Assembly: GCA_026391125.1 (NCBI GenBank)
Contig: JAPLEO010000065.1
Location: 1 to 41,958, forward strand
Source: Bacteroidota bacterium
GTDB taxonomy: Bacteria > Bacteroidota > Bacteroidia > Chitinophagales > Chitinophagaceae
Direction of reading: 5' to 3'
Length of the DNA stretch: 41,958 nt
The stretch's first letter is position 1; each line of letters opens with the position of its first letter. Under the pieces are notes generated by a model. It searched no databases. It was given only the letters and a program-made list of their open reading frames with translations, and had not been told where the DNA came from. A program made the position numbers and the translations under genes. This document shows positions 18,878-27,581 of this stretch, one piece after another.

Positions 18878-20110
18878 ATGAAAAGCTTAGTGATTTTAGG
18901 AGCAGGAACTGCTGGAACAATGATGGCGAACCATCTAAATAAAAAGTTGAATAGAAAAGAGTGGGAGATCAGTATCATTGATGAAAGAAAAGAACATCAT
19001 TATCAGCCTGGCTATCTATTTCTACCTTTTGATATCTATAAACCTACAGATATTATCAAAAATATCAAGGACTTTATTCCTTCTAATGTAGAATTAATTC
19101 AAGAACGAATTGAAAAGATCAATGCAAAGGAAAACAGTTTAGTACTAGACTCTGGCGAAATTATTAAATATGATTTGCTGATCATTGCTACTGGCGCAAA
19201 AATAGCGCCTGAAGAAATTGAAGGTATGAGTGGCTCAGAGTGGCATAAATCTGTATTTGATTTTTATACCTATGAAGGAGCCCTTGCACTTCGAAATAAA
19301 TTAAGAGAGTGGGAAGGTGGTAAACTCGTTGTTCATATTTCTGAAATGCCGATCAAATGCCCAGTAGCTCCTCTTGAGTTTGCTTTTTTGGCTGATGCAT
19401 TTTTTGAACATAAAAATATGCGAGAAAAAGTGAATATCACTTATGTAACTCCTCTGAGTGGCGCATTTACCAAACCAAAATCTACAGCAGCGCTAGAACA
19501 TTTATTAGGCGAAAAGAACATTACTATTGAAAGTGATTTTGCAATTGCTGAAGTAAATAACGAAGAGAAAACAATTGTTGATTATGGTGGAAAAGCAATT
19601 CCATTTGATTTATTGGTAACAGTGCCAACAAATAAGGGGGATGCTTTAATGGAGCGCTCTGGTCTGGGCGATGAACTCAATTATGTGCCAACTGATAAAG
19701 CAACACTTCAATCGAAAGCTTTTGAAAATATTTTTGTAATTGGCGATGCCACAAATGTGCCAGCATCAAAAGCTGGCTCAGTTGCACACTTTGAAGCAGA
19801 AATTCTAATTGAGAACATACTACATTATATTAATCAAGAACCATTAGCGGCCAGTTTCGACGGACATGCAAACTGCTTTATTGAAACTGGTCATAGCAAA
19901 GCCCTTTTAATAGATTTCAATTATACACACGAACCAGTAACAGGATTATTTCCGTTCCCTGGTATTGGACCGCTTCAATTGCTCAAAGAAAGCGTGTTTA
20001 ACCATTGGGGCAAATTGGCATTCCGCTGGATTTATTGGAATATGTTATTAAAGGGCATCCCAATTCCTTTTGTAGGATCTCATATGAAAACCGCAGGTAA
20101 AAATTTTTAA
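18878..20110 (+). CDS. sulfide:quinone oxidoreductase-type FAD flavoprotein
   Basis: A 410-residue flavoprotein of the SQR/FCSD group in the two-dinucleotide-binding-domain superfamily. FAD binds at GAGTAG (residues 8-13), at the second motif IIATGAK (about 102-108) and at FVIGDATNVPASKAGSVAHFEAE (about 286-308). The only two cysteines, Cys161 in PIKCPVAP and Cys333 in GHANCFIETG, sit at the places of the redox-active pair that oxidises sulfide to sulfane sulfur. The C-terminus has the amphipathic helices (HWGKLAFRWIYWNMLLKG) used for membrane attachment and quinone access. The ATG at 18878 is used; a start 13 codons upstream adds a basic tail before the FAD motif. It heads a three-gene sulfur operon. 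Confidence 0.9.
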   Translation: MKSLVILGAGTAGTMMANHLNKKLNRKEWEISIIDERKEHHYQPGYLFLPFDIYKPTDIIKNIKDFIPSNVELIQERIEKINAKENSLVLDSGEIIKYDLLIIATGAKIAPEEIEGMSGSEWHKSVFDFYTYEGALALRNKLREWEGGKLVVHISEMPIKCPVAPLEFAFLADAFFEHKNMREKVNITYVTPLSGAFTKPKSTAALEHLLGEKNITIESDFAIAEVNNEEKTIVDYGGKAIPFDLLVTVPTNKGDALMERSGLGDELNYVPTDKATLQSKAFENIFVIGDATNVPASKAGSVAHFEAEILIENILHYINQEPLAASFDGHANCFIETGHSKALLIDFNYTHEPVTGLFPFPGIGPLQLLKESVFNHWGKLAFRWIYWNMLLKGIPIPFVGSHMKTAGKNF

Positions 20111-20128
20111 ACAATAAAAAACCATTTT

Positions 20129-20437
20129 ATGGACAAGTTAATCGCAGGAAAAACAATTCAAGTAAATGAAGAAGGATTCATGACCAATTTTAGTGAATGG
20201 AATAAAGAAGTTGGAGAAGCTTTGGCAGTTGAAAACAAAATTGAGCTTTCACCTAAACATTGGGAGTTGATCAATTATATTCAAAGTGAAGTAAAAAACG
20301 AAGCTGCTTTAAGCATTCGTAAAATTGGAAAGAGTGGCATTGTGGATATAAAAGAATTCTATGCACTATTTCCCAATGCACCTTTAAAAACAGCAACAAA
20401 AATTGCCGGTGTTCCAAAACCTGCAGGTTGTATTTAA
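20129..20437 (+). CDS. TusE/DsrC-like sulfur carrier protein
   Basis: A 102-residue protein of the DsrC/TusE/RspA superfamily, seen from EEGFMTNFSEWNKEVGEALA, LSPKHWELINYI, EFYALFPNAP and the C-terminal arm KIAGVPKPAGCI. The invariant penultimate cysteine (Cys101) is present and is the only cysteine. Eleven residues upstream, where true DsrC has its second redox cysteine, there is Thr90. That makes it a TusE-type single-cysteine sulfur transferase rather than the DsrC that works with DsrAB. It lies 18 bases after the SQR gene and 21 bases before the DsrE2-like gene, so it likely accepts sulfane sulfur produced in the same operon. Confidence 0.9.
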   Translation: MDKLIAGKTIQVNEEGFMTNFSEWNKEVGEALAVENKIELSPKHWELINYIQSEVKNEAALSIRKIGKSGIVDIKEFYALFPNAPLKTATKIAGVPKPAGCI

Positions 20438-20458
20438 TAACATTAAAAACTTAAAATC

Positions 20459-20941
20459 ATGACTGAATATAATGGCGAACTCAGAAAGATGATGATCATT
20501 CTTTCTAAAGCCTCTATCGAAAACGTATATGCTGCTTTTGTTTTGGCAAATGGCGCAAGAATGGAAGGCATTGAAGCTGAAATGTTCTTTACCTTCTTCG
20601 GACTAGAAGCAATACACAATAAAAAGTTAGATCACCTGCATGTAGCAACTGTGGGTAATCCAGCGATGCATATGCCAACCATGTTGGGTGGCTTACCTGG
20701 TATGGAAGCATTGGCTACTAGTATGATGAAAAAGGAAATGGAAAAACTGGATATGCCAGAGGTTCGCGAGTTTTTAGAAATTTTAAAAGCTTCAGGTGTT
20801 AAACTTTGGGCTTGTAAATTGGCAATGGAAATGTTTCACTATGAAAAAAAGGATATGTTTCCAGATTTAGATGGCATTTTAACTGTGGGCGATTTTTATA
20901 ATCAATCTGCAGGAGTAGGAACCCATATGCTATTTATTTAG
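20459..20941 (+). CDS. DsrE2-like sulfurtransferase (DsrE/F/H-like family)
   Basis: A 160-residue protein of the DsrE/DsrF/DrsH-like family, DsrE2 branch. It starts with MMIILSKASIENVYAAFVLANGARM, the strand-helix start of the fold. A methionine-rich, partly hydrophobic middle (residues 68-95) follows. The single cysteine, Cys119 in KLWACKLAMEMF, is at the persulfide-carrying position. The C-terminus ends TVGDFYNQSAGVGTHMLFI. Relatives move persulfide sulfur between enzymes and are often membrane-associated. Last gene of the SQR-TusE-like-DsrE2 operon. Its stop codon is interleaved with that of the convergent TonB-dependent receptor (TTAG at 20938-20941), and no terminator separates them. Confidence 0.88.
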   Translation: MTEYNGELRKMMIILSKASIENVYAAFVLANGARMEGIEAEMFFTFFGLEAIHNKKLDHLHVATVGNPAMHMPTMLGGLPGMEALATSMMKKEMEKLDMPEVREFLEILKASGVKLWACKLAMEMFHYEKKDMFPDLDGILTVGDFYNQSAGVGTHMLFI

Positions 20942-23280
20942 AAATCAATTTTATACCCAACTACAGGAATTAGTCCAAGTAAATAATTGTACCTAATTCC
21001 TCCAATAGCGGGATCATAAGTTTGACTAACTGGATTTTTCCTGTTGGTTAAATTTTGAACTCCTGCAATGAAGCTTCCAGTCATTTTTCTGTATTGAATT
21101 TTCCATTCAGTTTGTAAATCAATGCGGAAAAGGGCCGGAAGCTTTTCTTCATAGATCCTTGTATTGTCGAGAACAGTTGTTTTTTTAATGATTGATTGGG
21201 CTAAATTAATTGGCGTTACACGAACTCCACCGTAGTAACTGAGTTTCAGATCTATTGAAATGGTTGATGTTTTCTTTGCGTGTAGGTTCCATTCTTTTCC
21301 TGTTGCAAGTGCAAAAATGCTATTTGAATTGAAACGCGTATTTCTCCAGATCATATCGGAGGGTAAGTATTTCGACTGGTAAAGACTCAAGCTGCTGAGC
21401 AAATAAAATTGGTCGTTCCAATACCTTTCTAAGGAAATTTCTACCCCATAATTTTTGCCTTCCCCTTTATTGTTAAGTGGTTCAATGGCATAGTCATCTT
21501 CTTGGTTAATTAAACTGAAACTCGTTTTTGCTAATGCAGAAACAGGAATGTTGAATAAGGTTTGATAATAGGTTTCAAGTTTTAAATTCCAATTAGGTGC
21601 GAATTGAACACTATAGCCAAGCACAAAATGATGTGCCTTGCTGAAATCTAATCCCATATTGGGTTTACTGGTATCAATGCCAACCTTAATTCTAGCGAAA
21701 TAATTACCAAGTGGCTGAATTTGGGAGTGCAAACCATAACCTACTGATAGGAATTGGTTTCTTGCTGTTTGTAAACGCAAACCCATTCTTGGTTCCATTA
21801 CTGAACTTTGGTTGAGGCCAAAGTATTGTCCATGTAAGCCTACTTGTAATCGTAATTTATTGGAAGGGTCCCATTTCCATTGAATAAAATATTGACTGAG
21901 CTGAGCGTTCCCTTCTTCTTTGACTTTATCTTTTAAAACATTGCTTACAGCTTCTCGTTGGTACAATGAGAAATGTTTACTGGTAGTATTTACGCCAATC
22001 TTTAGAGAATGGTGTTTGTCGAATTTATGAGAAGCAGTAATTTGTATAATCGCATTCGATTCTTTGAATTGATTATTTCTTGTAACTATTAATGGACCAT
22101 TGATCTTATCGTAATGATTATCTTCTTCCTGGTAATTAGTACCATTGAAACTTAGGATGGTTTTAAGTAATGTAGCCTTACCTAATAAAATGGAATGGAC
22201 TACACCAATAGCACCAGTATTGCTTAAGTCGAGTGTACCACTTCTTTTAGAAGGTTCTTTGGTAAATGTGATAGAATCATTAACGGCTATTCTATTTTGA
22301 TGACTCAATCCTCCAAATCCGAAAAACGAAAAAGTGCCGGCACTTTTTGTTGGCAGATCAATATTAAAAGAAAGGTCTTGATACCTGGTACTTGCATCAC
22401 TAATTTTAAAACCTAGTTGCTCCATTAAGGTTAAAAATCCATATCTATAATTTACCAGATAGGATGCTTTACCACCTTTTTTGATATAACCCTCACTTGC
22501 CAAATCAACTCCAACAGTACTTGCTGAAAATGTATGTTCTTGTTTGTCTTTATTACCCTTTCTTAAATGGATGTCAAACACGCCTGATAATGCATTTCCA
22601 TATTCAGAAGGGAAAGCGCCTGTCATGAAGTCGGAGTTGGCTAATAACTGTGCACTTAAAATAGAGATGCCTCCTCCGGAAGTGCCCACCCTTGCAAAGT
22701 GATTAGGATTGGGGATATCAACCCCTTCCATCCTCCACAATAAACCATTTGGGGCATTACCTCTAATGCTAAGTGCATTTTTGTCGCCACTACCCGCCAC
22801 CCCAGGAAAGGAGGTAGCCATTCTGGATGGATCATTCAGACCTGCGGCATATCTCCTCGTTTCTTCCACACTAAACATCCTGCTACTAACTAATGCAGCG
22901 TCATTTAAAGCCCTTGATTTGTTGGGCCCACTTTGAACGATAACTTCTTGATTAATATTGATGTCTTCTTCCATTTCAACCAACAAATTGGTTTCCTTAC
23001 CAGATTCTAATGCAATGTTCGGGAGTGTAATAGTTTTATAGCCGACATAGCTAATTTTTACAGTATAACGGCCAACAGGAAGTAATTCAAATTTGAAGGA
23101 TCCTTCTTGATTGGAAATAACGATTCTATGAATTTCCCCCATTAGTTCAATACTGGCAGCCGCCATCGCAGTTTTAAGTGTTTTGTCTGATACAGTTCCC
23201 TTTAAAGTTTGTAATGGCTTCATTTGTCCATTTGCCTTAATGAGCAGTAAAAGAAGGAATAAGGGGATTAATTTTTTCAC
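20938..23280 (-). CDS. TonB-dependent outer membrane receptor
   Basis: A 780-residue outer-membrane receptor. Residues 1-19 are a signal peptide ending in ANGQ. A CarboxypepD_reg-like beta domain (about 26-105) comes first, then the plug (about 115-245, with NALSIRGNAPNGLLWRMEGVDIPNP), then a 22-strand-type barrel ending in VVGYKIDF with a terminal Phe. No SusD partner is adjacent, so this is not a SusCD pair. The substrate is unknown. The start codon is GTG: upstream in frame there is only a TAA four codons away and no ATG. The gene shares its upstream region with the divergent glycosyltransferase pair and ends inside the stop codon of the sulfur operon. Confidence 0.92.
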   Translation of the reverse strand: MKKLIPLFLLLLLIKANGQMKPLQTLKGTVSDKTLKTAMAAASIELMGEIHRIVISNQEGSFKFELLPVGRYTVKISYVGYKTITLPNIALESGKETNLLVEMEEDININQEVIVQSGPNKSRALNDAALVSSRMFSVEETRRYAAGLNDPSRMATSFPGVAGSGDKNALSIRGNAPNGLLWRMEGVDIPNPNHFARVGTSGGGISILSAQLLANSDFMTGAFPSEYGNALSGVFDIHLRKGNKDKQEHTFSASTVGVDLASEGYIKKGGKASYLVNYRYGFLTLMEQLGFKISDASTRYQDLSFNIDLPTKSAGTFSFFGFGGLSHQNRIAVNDSITFTKEPSKRSGTLDLSNTGAIGVVHSILLGKATLLKTILSFNGTNYQEEDNHYDKINGPLIVTRNNQFKESNAIIQITASHKFDKHHSLKIGVNTTSKHFSLYQREAVSNVLKDKVKEEGNAQLSQYFIQWKWDPSNKLRLQVGLHGQYFGLNQSSVMEPRMGLRLQTARNQFLSVGYGLHSQIQPLGNYFARIKVGIDTSKPNMGLDFSKAHHFVLGYSVQFAPNWNLKLETYYQTLFNIPVSALAKTSFSLINQEDDYAIEPLNNKGEGKNYGVEISLERYWNDQFYLLSSLSLYQSKYLPSDMIWRNTRFNSNSIFALATGKEWNLHAKKTSTISIDLKLSYYGGVRVTPINLAQSIIKKTTVLDNTRIYEEKLPALFRIDLQTEWKIQYRKMTGSFIAGVQNLTNRKNPVSQTYDPAIGGIRYNYLLGLIPVVGYKIDF

Positions 23281-23500
23281 CTCAAGAATTTAATAAGCTA
23301 CAATAATTCAAGTTAATAAATTTAGAGAAAGCTATTAAATTAAAGCTTAAACTAATTTTAATGGGGTGTACAGACTATATTGTCAGATTAGACGTTATTT
23401 TACTATTGATTGGCACTTTTGGTAGTAATATTGACGTATTTTATATGTGCAATAATTATTTATTATTCTAATTTCGCAAAGATTCTATTAAAAATCAAAT

Positions 23501-24334
23501 ATGGAGATGACGAATGCTTATGTTTTTGATAATGTTTCATTATTAATTACACACTATAATCGGAGTAAATCTTTGTTACGACTTTTAGATGCCATGCAAA
23601 AACTAAACGTAACATTTGGTGAGATTGTTGTTTCTGATGATGGCAGTTCCTACGCGCATCTTCAAAACCTATTAGAATATCAGAAAACGCATAATTTCAG
23701 GTTGATAACTGCACCTGTAAATAAAGGACTTCCAAATAATATTAACAAAGGTCAAGCTGCTGTTTTGAAGCCTTATACTCTGTATGTGCAAGAAGATTTT
23801 GTGCCAAGTGAGGTATTCCCTATCAAGTTTAAGCATTCTTTAGAGATCATGGAAGAAAGGCCAGATATCGATATCGCGAGGTATTGGGCATACTGGAAAT
23901 ATCCTTACCTAAAATCAATCCGCAATGGTTTTTCAGAAATGAGGTTCAGCTTATTTAAATTGGGCTATAAAAAGTTCTATGTATATAGTGATGCCAGTCA
24001 TTTGAGAAGAAGCAATTTTCATAGTCGTTTCGGATTGTTTCTAGAAAACCTTCCTAGCGACAGAGCTGAATATTTGATGATGATGTCGTTTATTAGAAAA
24101 AACGGGAAAGCTATTTATAACGACAGTTTTAATGATATGTTTGATCACCGAAATAGTGATGACGAACCAAGTACCGTAGAAAGAGATTTTATCTCCTATT
24201 CTGATAGTAATCCGGTTATTACAATCATTAGAAACTTATACAGAAATGTAAAATTTAACCTTGATTATTTGTTTCTATTTACATGGCGACTTGAAAGATT
24301 TATAAAAGCAGTGAAAGGACTTGGGAAAAAATAA
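23501..24334 (+). CDS. family 2-type glycosyltransferase (first of tandem pair)
   Basis: A 277-residue soluble GT-A fold glycosyltransferase. It has the GT2 start SLLITHYNRSKSLLRLL, the nucleotide-binding VSDDGS (residues 44-49) and QEDF (97-100), where Glu-Asp replaces the usual DxD metal site. A second conserved block is KFYVYSDASHLRRSNF, followed by an acidic/aromatic C-terminal stretch. It resembles the following gene over its whole length, so the two are tandem paralogues. Donor and acceptor sugars are unknown. It is preceded by a 220-base divergent intergenic region shared with the receptor. The opposing flippase and deacetylase suggest a surface glycan. Confidence 0.87.
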   Translation: MEMTNAYVFDNVSLLITHYNRSKSLLRLLDAMQKLNVTFGEIVVSDDGSSYAHLQNLLEYQKTHNFRLITAPVNKGLPNNINKGQAAVLKPYTLYVQEDFVPSEVFPIKFKHSLEIMEERPDIDIARYWAYWKYPYLKSIRNGFSEMRFSLFKLGYKKFYVYSDASHLRRSNFHSRFGLFLENLPSDRAEYLMMMSFIRKNGKAIYNDSFNDMFDHRNSDDEPSTVERDFISYSDSNPVITIIRNLYRNVKFNLDYLFLFTWRLERFIKAVKGLGKK

Positions 24335-24426
24335 TAACTTGCATAGGTAAATTTGATATTCGGATTCAAGAAATACAGGAGCTAAGTTCGAGAATGACCA
24401 TTATGTTTAATAGATAATTATTTTTT

Positions 24427-25233
24427 ATGTCGGCTTCTAAATACCATTTTGACGGGGTAAGTTTAGTCATTACACATTATAATCGAAGTACGTCCTTAGA
24501 ATGTTTATTAACCACTTTTGAAAATCTGCAATGCACTTTCGAAGAAGTGATTGTATCTGATGATGGTAGCAGACCTGAACATCTTTCAAAGGTTCAGGAA
24601 TTACAGCAAAGATTTTTATTTACCCTATTAACTGTGCCAGTAAATAAAGGTTTGGGACATAATAACAATGTGTCTCAGGATGCAGTTAAAACGGAGTATA
24701 CGCTTTATATACAGGAAGATTTTGTTCCAAAGCCAATTTTTCCAGAGCTTTTTGTGAAGTCGATGAAGATCATGAGATCTCAGCCAGATATTGATATCAT
24801 TAGATACTATTCCTATTTCAGTTATCCGTATTTAAAACCATACGATGAAGATTTTTCTCTATTAGATTTTCATCCGGAACCATGGTATGCAACCCATCGA
24901 AAATTCTATTTTTATAGTGATCATCCACACGTTAGACGTAGTAACTTTTTCGAAAAATTTGGTCGCTATTTGGAAGGTATCAAAGGCGATACCACAGAAT
25001 ATCGAATGAGCCTTTCTTTTGTACAGAAAAAAGCAAAAGGATTGTTCTATACCAAATTCAACGAGGTGTTTGATCAACAAAACACCGATTCTGAGCCTAG
25101 CACCATGTTAAACGAGCGCCCAGAATGGAAATTGAGTAAAAATATCTTTGTACGATTCCTGAGATTTTTATACTTGATTTATAAGTTTTCTAAATGGAGT
25201 TTGGAATATGTTTTTGTAGCAAAAAGACCATAA
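24427..25233 (+). CDS. family 2-type glycosyltransferase (second of tandem pair)
   Basis: A 268-residue GT-A glycosyltransferase, paralogue of the preceding gene. Shared landmarks are LVITHYNRSTSLECLL, VSDDGS (43-48), PVNKGL, TLYIQEDFVP (ED at 97-98), the PDIDI-RYYSY block, SYPYLK, KFYFYSDHPHVRRSNF and FNEVFDQQNTDSEPST. Conservation of all these positions between the copies suggests both are active and may add different sugars to one chain. It lies 92 bases after the first copy and is followed by a strong bidirectional terminator. There is no signal peptide or membrane helix, so it is cytoplasmic and probably acts at the inner face of the membrane. Confidence 0.87.
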   Translation: MSASKYHFDGVSLVITHYNRSTSLECLLTTFENLQCTFEEVIVSDDGSRPEHLSKVQELQQRFLFTLLTVPVNKGLGHNNNVSQDAVKTEYTLYIQEDFVPKPIFPELFVKSMKIMRSQPDIDIIRYYSYFSYPYLKPYDEDFSLLDFHPEPWYATHRKFYFYSDHPHVRRSNFFEKFGRYLEGIKGDTTEYRMSLSFVQKKAKGLFYTKFNEVFDQQNTDSEPSTMLNERPEWKLSKNIFVRFLRFLYLIYKFSKWSLEYVFVAKRP

Positions 25234-25245
25234 GAATATTCATAT

Positions 25246-25282
25246 AAAAAAAGCGTCCCGATCAAATTGGGACGCTTTTTTT
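25246..25282. terminator. bidirectional terminator between glycosyltransferase and flippase
   Basis: A 14-bp perfect stem (AAAAAAAGCGTCCC at 25246-25259 with GGGACGCTTTTTTT at 25269-25282) and a 9-base loop. It has A- and T-tracts on either side, and lies 12 bases after the glycosyltransferase stop and 16 bases before the flippase stop. Confidence 0.94.
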
Positions 25283-25298
25283 ATGCAGTTTATGTGAA

Positions 25299-26627
25299 TT
25301 ATAATTTACTAGAAATAAAGGAACGAATTTCTTTAAAACCAATGGTGAGCGTATCGCTAAAATCGATTTTAATTGATTTCTGAATATAGTAATAGGAGAT
25401 AATGATCGCATATAAAGTTGGAAAGATATTGGTGATCGCAATTCCATAAACCGATTTGAAATAGAATACCACCACAAAGTCTGCGATTAAATTAATCACC
25501 AGCATCACTAATAACTTGTAAAAATTAATTTCGGGTTTATTTATCACGTCAAGTGTGATAGCAAAAAATCGATCAAGCGGAAATAGTAAGGAAAGAAGGA
25601 TCAGTATTCTAAAAAGATTCGGTGCTTCTGTAGTCACATATTTTTGTCCCCCAATCAACGCAATCAATGGTTCTGCAAAGACCAATGAAACTAGCGCTAC
25701 GCCAATGAATAAGACCGTAAGAATTCCAATGATCTTTTTTAAAGTAAACACCATTTTTTCTTCCTCATTATTATTGTAAAATCCAGAAAGAAGTGGCATC
25801 CCAGATCCTGCTATACTGTATAGCGGAATTTCTATGATCTGCATTAATTTAGATCCAATATTAAAAATGGCTACAGAGGCTGGTCCGAAGAAAAAATCTA
25901 GAAAAAAAGTATTTGTGAAACTAAATAAATTGGCACTTAAACTGCTACCCATACTATACTTGCCAAAATGATACATCTCAAGAACGCCCTTTTTGGTGGC
26001 ATTTTTTAAGAAACTAATTTTAGACCAGCCAATAAGTAATACTACTAAACTTACAAAAACATTACATAGTATATAGGAAATGATGATCGTGTTTAAATTT
26101 GTTTCTTTTAGAAATATTAGAACGATGATCGTTCCAGTAAACAAGACCTGATTTAAAAGCCTGATTCTTAGTAAAAGATCGAATCGCTTTTCAGATTGTA
26201 ACACAATGCCAGCAATGAAAAAAGGTAATGTAGAAATAACTATGGGTGAGAAATATTTGTTGAGTAGAGCAAGGGTAATATTATCTGTATCTCTATAAAA
26301 TAAAACGCAAATTATATTGGCAATAATTAAAACGGCCACAATCAGCAGTGTTAATATCCAAGTAGAACCAATTACTTCAGAAGCACGCTTTTCATCTGCA
26401 CCAGAATAAAATTTGATAAATGCAGTGGTCATAAAACCCGACTTGACTGTATCTATCAAATTGATTAATGTGAATAAGAATATATAGATACCAGCTTCTG
26501 TAGGGGTTAATGCCCGATATAACATCGATAGGGTTACGATCCCAAATAAAGACATGGACCCATTTAGCAACAATGACTGAAAATGAATATTTTTAAATAT
26601 CGAAACAGCTTTTTTTATTAAAGACAT
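25299..26627 (-). CDS. Wzx-type polysaccharide flippase (MOP superfamily)
   Basis: A 442-residue integral membrane protein with about twelve to fourteen hydrophobic helices, and basic loops such as KNATKKGVLEMYHFGKYSMGSSL. The N-terminal layout (SLLLNGSMSLFGIVTLSMLYRALTPTEAGIYIF) is that of the polysaccharide biosynthesis/flippase family, whose members move lipid-linked sugar chains across the inner membrane. It is encoded on the minus strand just 28 bases after the polysaccharide deacetylase, so the two likely form one transcript. It converges on the glycosyltransferase pair. This could be O-antigen, exopolysaccharide or a teichuronic-like glycan; no polymerase or ligase is in the window. 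Confidence 0.88.
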   Translation of the reverse strand: MSLIKKAVSIFKNIHFQSLLLNGSMSLFGIVTLSMLYRALTPTEAGIYIFLFTLINLIDTVKSGFMTTAFIKFYSGADEKRASEVIGSTWILTLLIVAVLIIANIICVLFYRDTDNITLALLNKYFSPIVISTLPFFIAGIVLQSEKRFDLLLRIRLLNQVLFTGTIIVLIFLKETNLNTIIISYILCNVFVSLVVLLIGWSKISFLKNATKKGVLEMYHFGKYSMGSSLSANLFSFTNTFFLDFFFGPASVAIFNIGSKLMQIIEIPLYSIAGSGMPLLSGFYNNNEEEKMVFTLKKIIGILTVLFIGVALVSLVFAEPLIALIGGQKYVTTEAPNLFRILILLSLLFPLDRFFAITLDVINKPEINFYKLLVMLVINLIADFVVVFYFKSVYGIAITNIFPTLYAIIISYYYIQKSIKIDFSDTLTIGFKEIRSFISSKL

Positions 26628-26655
26628 ATGGAATAATAAATTAAAGAAAAATTGA

Positions 26656-27372
26656 TTAAGCGGGAATCTCGAAATTTATTTGATCTAAACTTACAAAGGA
26701 GTAACCCTCTTTTTTTAATTCTGTAACAACCATTTTAACGGTTTCTAAAGTCTTGTTGTTCCAGTTTCTAATAATACCCCATAATTTATTGGCATTTGAA
26801 TCGTGCATTAAAATGATCCCTTTATTTTCTGCCCTGATCAACTTCAAATAATGTTCCGCACATTTGATAGCAGCATCCTTATCAAATTTGCTCCAAAACC
26901 ACCAGTCAGATCCATCAATATGCCATCCAATTGGACCTACGTAGTTAGATTCTGTCTGTAGACTTTGATTCAATTGTTTACACATTTCGCTATTCCATCT
27001 TCCATAAGGTGGTCTAAAGTAAATAGTATTATTAGTTATCTGCCCCTTAATTAATTGTTCTGTTTCTGCAAGTTCTGGGACCATATTCTTTCCCTTATTG
27101 AATTCCCTATTCATATCCGGGTGTGTGGTAGTATGATGCCCAATGATATGCCCCAATTCTTTTACTTGTTTTATAATGTGTGGATACTTCTTTACAAACT
27201 TGCCTACAACAAAAAAAGTAGCAACTATACCCTCGTTGTGCAAATATTTGGCTATTTCCAATGTTTTGGGGCCAGTAGTTTTAAAAAAAGGTCTACCCGG
27301 CCCATCATCAAAAGTGAAGCACACTGTTTTATCTGGAAGCGTAGAGCCTGTTAAAACATTTTCTGCTAGCAT
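26656..27372 (-). CDS. NodB-type polysaccharide deacetylase
   Basis: A 238-residue carbohydrate esterase family 4-like enzyme with a full set of NodB motifs: TFDDGP (residues 20-25, catalytic base Asp22 and metal ligand Asp23), HTTTH (80-84, metal ligands His80 and His84), RPPYGRWN (120-127), DGSDWW (153-158) and ILMHD (187-191, catalytic His190). It removes N- or O-acetyl groups from a sugar polymer or its precursor. There is no signal peptide or membrane anchor, so unlike most peptidoglycan or chitin deacetylases it is predicted cytoplasmic. That fits action on a lipid-linked or nucleotide-sugar-derived intermediate before flipping. It is the first gene of the deacetylase-flippase pair. Confidence 0.92.
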   Translation of the reverse strand: MLAENVLTGSTLPDKTVCFTFDDGPGRPFFKTTGPKTLEIAKYLHNEGIVATFFVVGKFVKKYPHIIKQVKELGHIIGHHTTTHPDMNREFNKGKNMVPELAETEQLIKGQITNNTIYFRPPYGRWNSEMCKQLNQSLQTESNYVGPIGWHIDGSDWWFWSKFDKDAAIKCAEHYLKLIRAENKGIILMHDSNANKLWGIIRNWNNKTLETVKMVVTELKKEGYSFVSLDQINFEIPA

Positions 27373-27550
27373 TGGTTTCTATTAAGTTTAATTTTGATAC
27401 AGAATATTTAAAATGCTCCTTTTTCTAAACATCCTAAGATAATCCTTTTTCAGCTCACCTTACAACGAAGAAGTAGACGAAAAATGTATAGACTTCTAAT
27501 AATTTATTGTGATTTTAAAATCTAGGATTTGAATGGTTGAAGTAAAAATA

Positions 27551-27581
27551 TTTTGTGATATCAATAAGTTTAGTAGTTTTG
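27551..27581 (+). promoter_or_regulatory. promoter of the tetR-tolC-hlyD-ABC operon
   Basis: A very good Bacteroidota promoter: TTTTG at 27551-27555, an 18-base spacer, then TAGTTTTG at 27574-27581, which matches TAnnTTTG exactly. The expected start of transcription falls a few bases further on, inside the palindromic operator, leaving a leader of only about a dozen bases before the ATG at 27601. Confidence 0.75.
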
